A stretch of 7,306 nucleotides of DNA, taken from the NCBI GenBank assembly GCA_902158735.1, contig CABGHG010000083.1:1-7306 (forward strand), given 5' to 3'. A program made the translations under genes and the position numbers. Positions 6,433 to 7,306 of the stretch are shown one piece after another. Position 1 is the first letter of the stretch. Each line of letters begins with the position of its first letter. Below the pieces are notes generated by a model, which did not search any database, had not been told where the DNA came from, and saw only the letters and a program-made list of their open reading frames with translations. Origin of the DNA: Candidatus Methanolliviera sp. GoM_oil (GTDB lineage Archaea; Halobacteriota; Methanoliparia; Methanoliparales; Methanoliparaceae).

Positions 6433-6443
6433 ATCTATTAAAT
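6433..6443 (-). promoter_or_regulatory. Possible TATA box of the LLM oxidoreductase gene
   Basis: The minus strand reads GATTTAATAGA, preceded by the purine run GGAAAA (which would suit a TFB recognition element). It centres about 29 nt before the ATG at 6409. No convincing Shine-Dalgarno site lies between, so a near-leaderless message is likely. The box coincides with the stop codon of the adjacent transposase remnant. Confidence 0.35.
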
Positions 6444-6693
6444 CTTTTCCTCGTGTACGTCATTCACTAAAACAGGCACCCTAAATGTGAACATCTCTTC
6501 TAGCGACCATACATGATCGGTAAGTCCTTCTGCCATTTTCAGGTGTTTCTCTGTCTCAGAAGAACTAATCCCAAGCATTTTAGACAAAGCATTTAAAGGA
6601 GATCTGTAAGTTCTCCCTTCCTAACCTTGCTTCTTCGGATTCAAGCAACAGAGTGTATCTGTTGTAGATTCTCACCTTCGCCCAAACAGGCAT
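6438..6693 (-). pseudogene. Frameshifted remnant resembling a transposase C-terminus
   Basis: Two minus-strand frames join into one protein-like sequence. The first runs from ATG at 6693 (MPVWAKVRIYNRYTLLLESE, then EARLGR) and, if continued, stops at 6580. The second is entered near 6616 and reads TYRSPLNALSKML and on to 'MAEGLTDHVWSLEEMFTFRV', ending in TAA at 6440-6438. A one-base shift in the GGAAGGGAG run (6621-6613) joins them. The end of the second frame resembles the C-terminus of DDE-type IS transposases common in archaea, where a motif like 'TPAMAAGLTDHVWTLEELL' closes the protein. This recall is moderate, not certain. No catalytic domain is present, so the piece cannot be active. 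It occupies most of the 384-bp space between the LLM start and the SIMPL gene. A small intact protein translated by frameshifting is less likely. Confidence 0.55.
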
Positions 6694-6696
6694 ATT

Positions 6697-6719
6697 TTAC
6701 GTCTAATAGGCAGACGTAA
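6697..6719. repeat. Perfect 8-bp inverted repeat with 7-nt spacer
   Basis: TTACGTCT (6697-6704) and AGACGTAA (6712-6719) are exact reverse complements separated by AATAGGC. The element lies 20 bp upstream of the SIMPL gene's TATA-like box and 3 bp upstream of the first codon of the transposase remnant. It could be an operator for a dimeric regulator, an end of the decayed insertion element, or a weak hairpin terminator (it is followed by TTTT). I cannot separate these from one copy. Confidence 0.6.
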
Positions 6720-6738
6720 TTTTAAATCGAAGGTTAAA

Positions 6739-6747
6739 ACTATAAAG
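6739..6747 (+). promoter_or_regulatory. TATA box of the SIMPL-domain gene
   Basis: ACTATAAAG is centred about 51 nt before the ATG at 6794. Initiation about 26 nt downstream (near 6769) would give a short leader holding GGGTG (6783-6787), a Shine-Dalgarno-like site 6 nt before the ATG. A second AT-rich box, TTTTAAATC (6720-6728), is a weaker alternative. Confidence 0.45.
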
Positions 6748-6793
6748 AAAGATTTATTCATAGAGATGCTATCTAAAATAAAGGGTGTAAAGA

Positions 6794-7306
6794 ATGAAAA
6801 AATATCTAAAAATATTGGGTGTGGCGGCAATATTGGCGATTGTCTTAATGGGAACGGTAGCTTATAACGCGACGGCGGTTGCCGATTCGAATCAGGAGAA
6901 GACTATCTCGGTAATTGGCGAGGGAAAGGTGACCGTTGTCCCAGATATATGTATCCTTAGCTTGGGGGTAGAAGCACAAGATAGAGCGGTGGCAAAGGCA
7001 CAGAGGAAGACAGCAGATGCGATGAATGATGTGATGACGACGCTTGAAGAGAAGGGCATATTAGAAAAGGACATTCAGACGAGCAGTTATTCGATTGATC
7101 CAGTGTTGGAGAAAAGAAAGATCGTTGCCTATCGGGTGAAGAACATGGTCAAGGTGAAGATAAGGGACGTAGATGAAATAGGAGAGATCATCGACGCCAC
7201 GGCGAAAGCAGGGGGAGACCTCACCAGGATCGAGGGGATCAGGTTCGGCGTAGATGATCCGAAGCCTTATTACGCGGAGGCAAGAAGAAAAGCGGTAGGC
7301 GATGCC
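6794..7306 (+). CDS. Exported SIMPL-domain (DUF541) protein, 3' end outside window
   Basis: The first 171 codons are present and the frame stays open to the window end. The N-terminus is a signal peptide or membrane anchor: Lys residues at 2, 3 and 6, a hydrophobic core at about 7-23, then 'ATAVA-DS' with likely cleavage after A30. The mature part starts with 'ISVIGEGKVTVVPDICILSL' (38-57), the standard opening strand of the SIMPL/DUF541 domain (PF04402). 'KDIQTSSYSIDPVLE' and 'YRVKNMVKVKIRDVDEIGEI' follow, both typical of the family. SIMPL proteins form oligomeric beta-rich assemblies at the cell surface or periplasm; their biochemical role is poorly defined and some relate to oxidative or membrane stress. 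Family length is usually about 230-250 residues, so roughly 60-80 residues lie beyond the window. GGGTG 6 nt upstream supports the ATG at 6794. The gene is divergent from the LLM gene and the transposase remnant. Confidence 0.9.
   Translation, partial: MKKYLKILGVAAILAIVLMGTVAYNATAVADSNQEKTISVIGEGKVTVVPDICILSLGVEAQDRAVAKAQRKTADAMNDVMTTLEEKGILEKDIQTSSYSIDPVLEKRKIVAYRVKNMVKVKIRDVDEIGEIIDATAKAGGDLTRIEGIRFGVDDPKPYYAEARRKAVGDA

Noticed and set aside
1..7306. Search by eye for CRISPR repeats, tRNA or rRNA genes, toxin-antitoxin pairs and tandem repeats.
   Set aside because: I saw no spaced direct repeats, cloverleaf-like sequence or paired small genes. The only clear repeat is the inverted repeat at 6697-6719.

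Overview
The window looks archaeal, and most likely euryarchaeal. Several genes are preceded by AT-rich TATA-like boxes centred about 24-29 nt from the chosen start codon, which suggests leaderless transcripts. Others have GGTG-type Shine-Dalgarno sites. The content also fits: an F420-type luciferase-like oxidoreductase, a UbiA prenyltransferase, a PiT phosphate permease paired with a PhoU-like DUF47 protein, and a SIMPL-domain exported protein. A methanogen- or methanotroph-related lineage is plausible, but no marker gene fixes the taxon.

Layout. Positions 1-69 (+) hold the last 22 codons of a gene that resembles the C-terminus of MoaE. It converges on a leftward block covering 141-4081. Read in transcription order from the right, that block is a family 2 glycosyltransferase (4081-3173), a UbiA-family membrane prenyltransferase (from about 3168 to 2308), a 74-residue two-helix membrane protein (2237-2013), a PiT permease (1876-866) and a DUF47/PhoU-like protein (812-141). 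Promoter-like boxes suggest three or four transcription units: glycosyltransferase-ubiA, the small membrane protein, and pit-DUF47 with a possible internal promoter for DUF47. A 97-bp divergent promoter region separates the glycosyltransferase from a rightward CaiB/BaiF-fold gene (4179-5291). The residues of that gene point to alpha-methylacyl-CoA racemase chemistry rather than CoA transfer. It converges, with an 8-bp gap, on a leftward F420-type luciferase-like oxidoreductase (6409-5300).

Positions 6438-6693 hold a frameshifted remnant that looks like the 3' end of a transposase gene. Next to it is a perfect 8-bp inverted repeat (6697-6719). Then comes a rightward SIMPL-domain gene with a signal peptide (from 6794), cut by the window end.

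Functionally, pit and DUF47 form a low-affinity phosphate (or metal-phosphate) uptake module. The glycosyltransferase and UbiA protein may act together on a polyprenyl or isoprenoid lipid. The racemase-like enzyme and the luciferase-like oxidoreductase could both act on branched acyl or ketone substrates, but they are not co-transcribed, so a shared pathway is speculation. I see no clear new multi-gene system. The most interesting points are the racemase residues and the low-G+C stretch in that gene, the UbiA protein with a displaced NRP motif beside a glycosyltransferase, and the transposase scar with a palindrome next to the SIMPL promoter.
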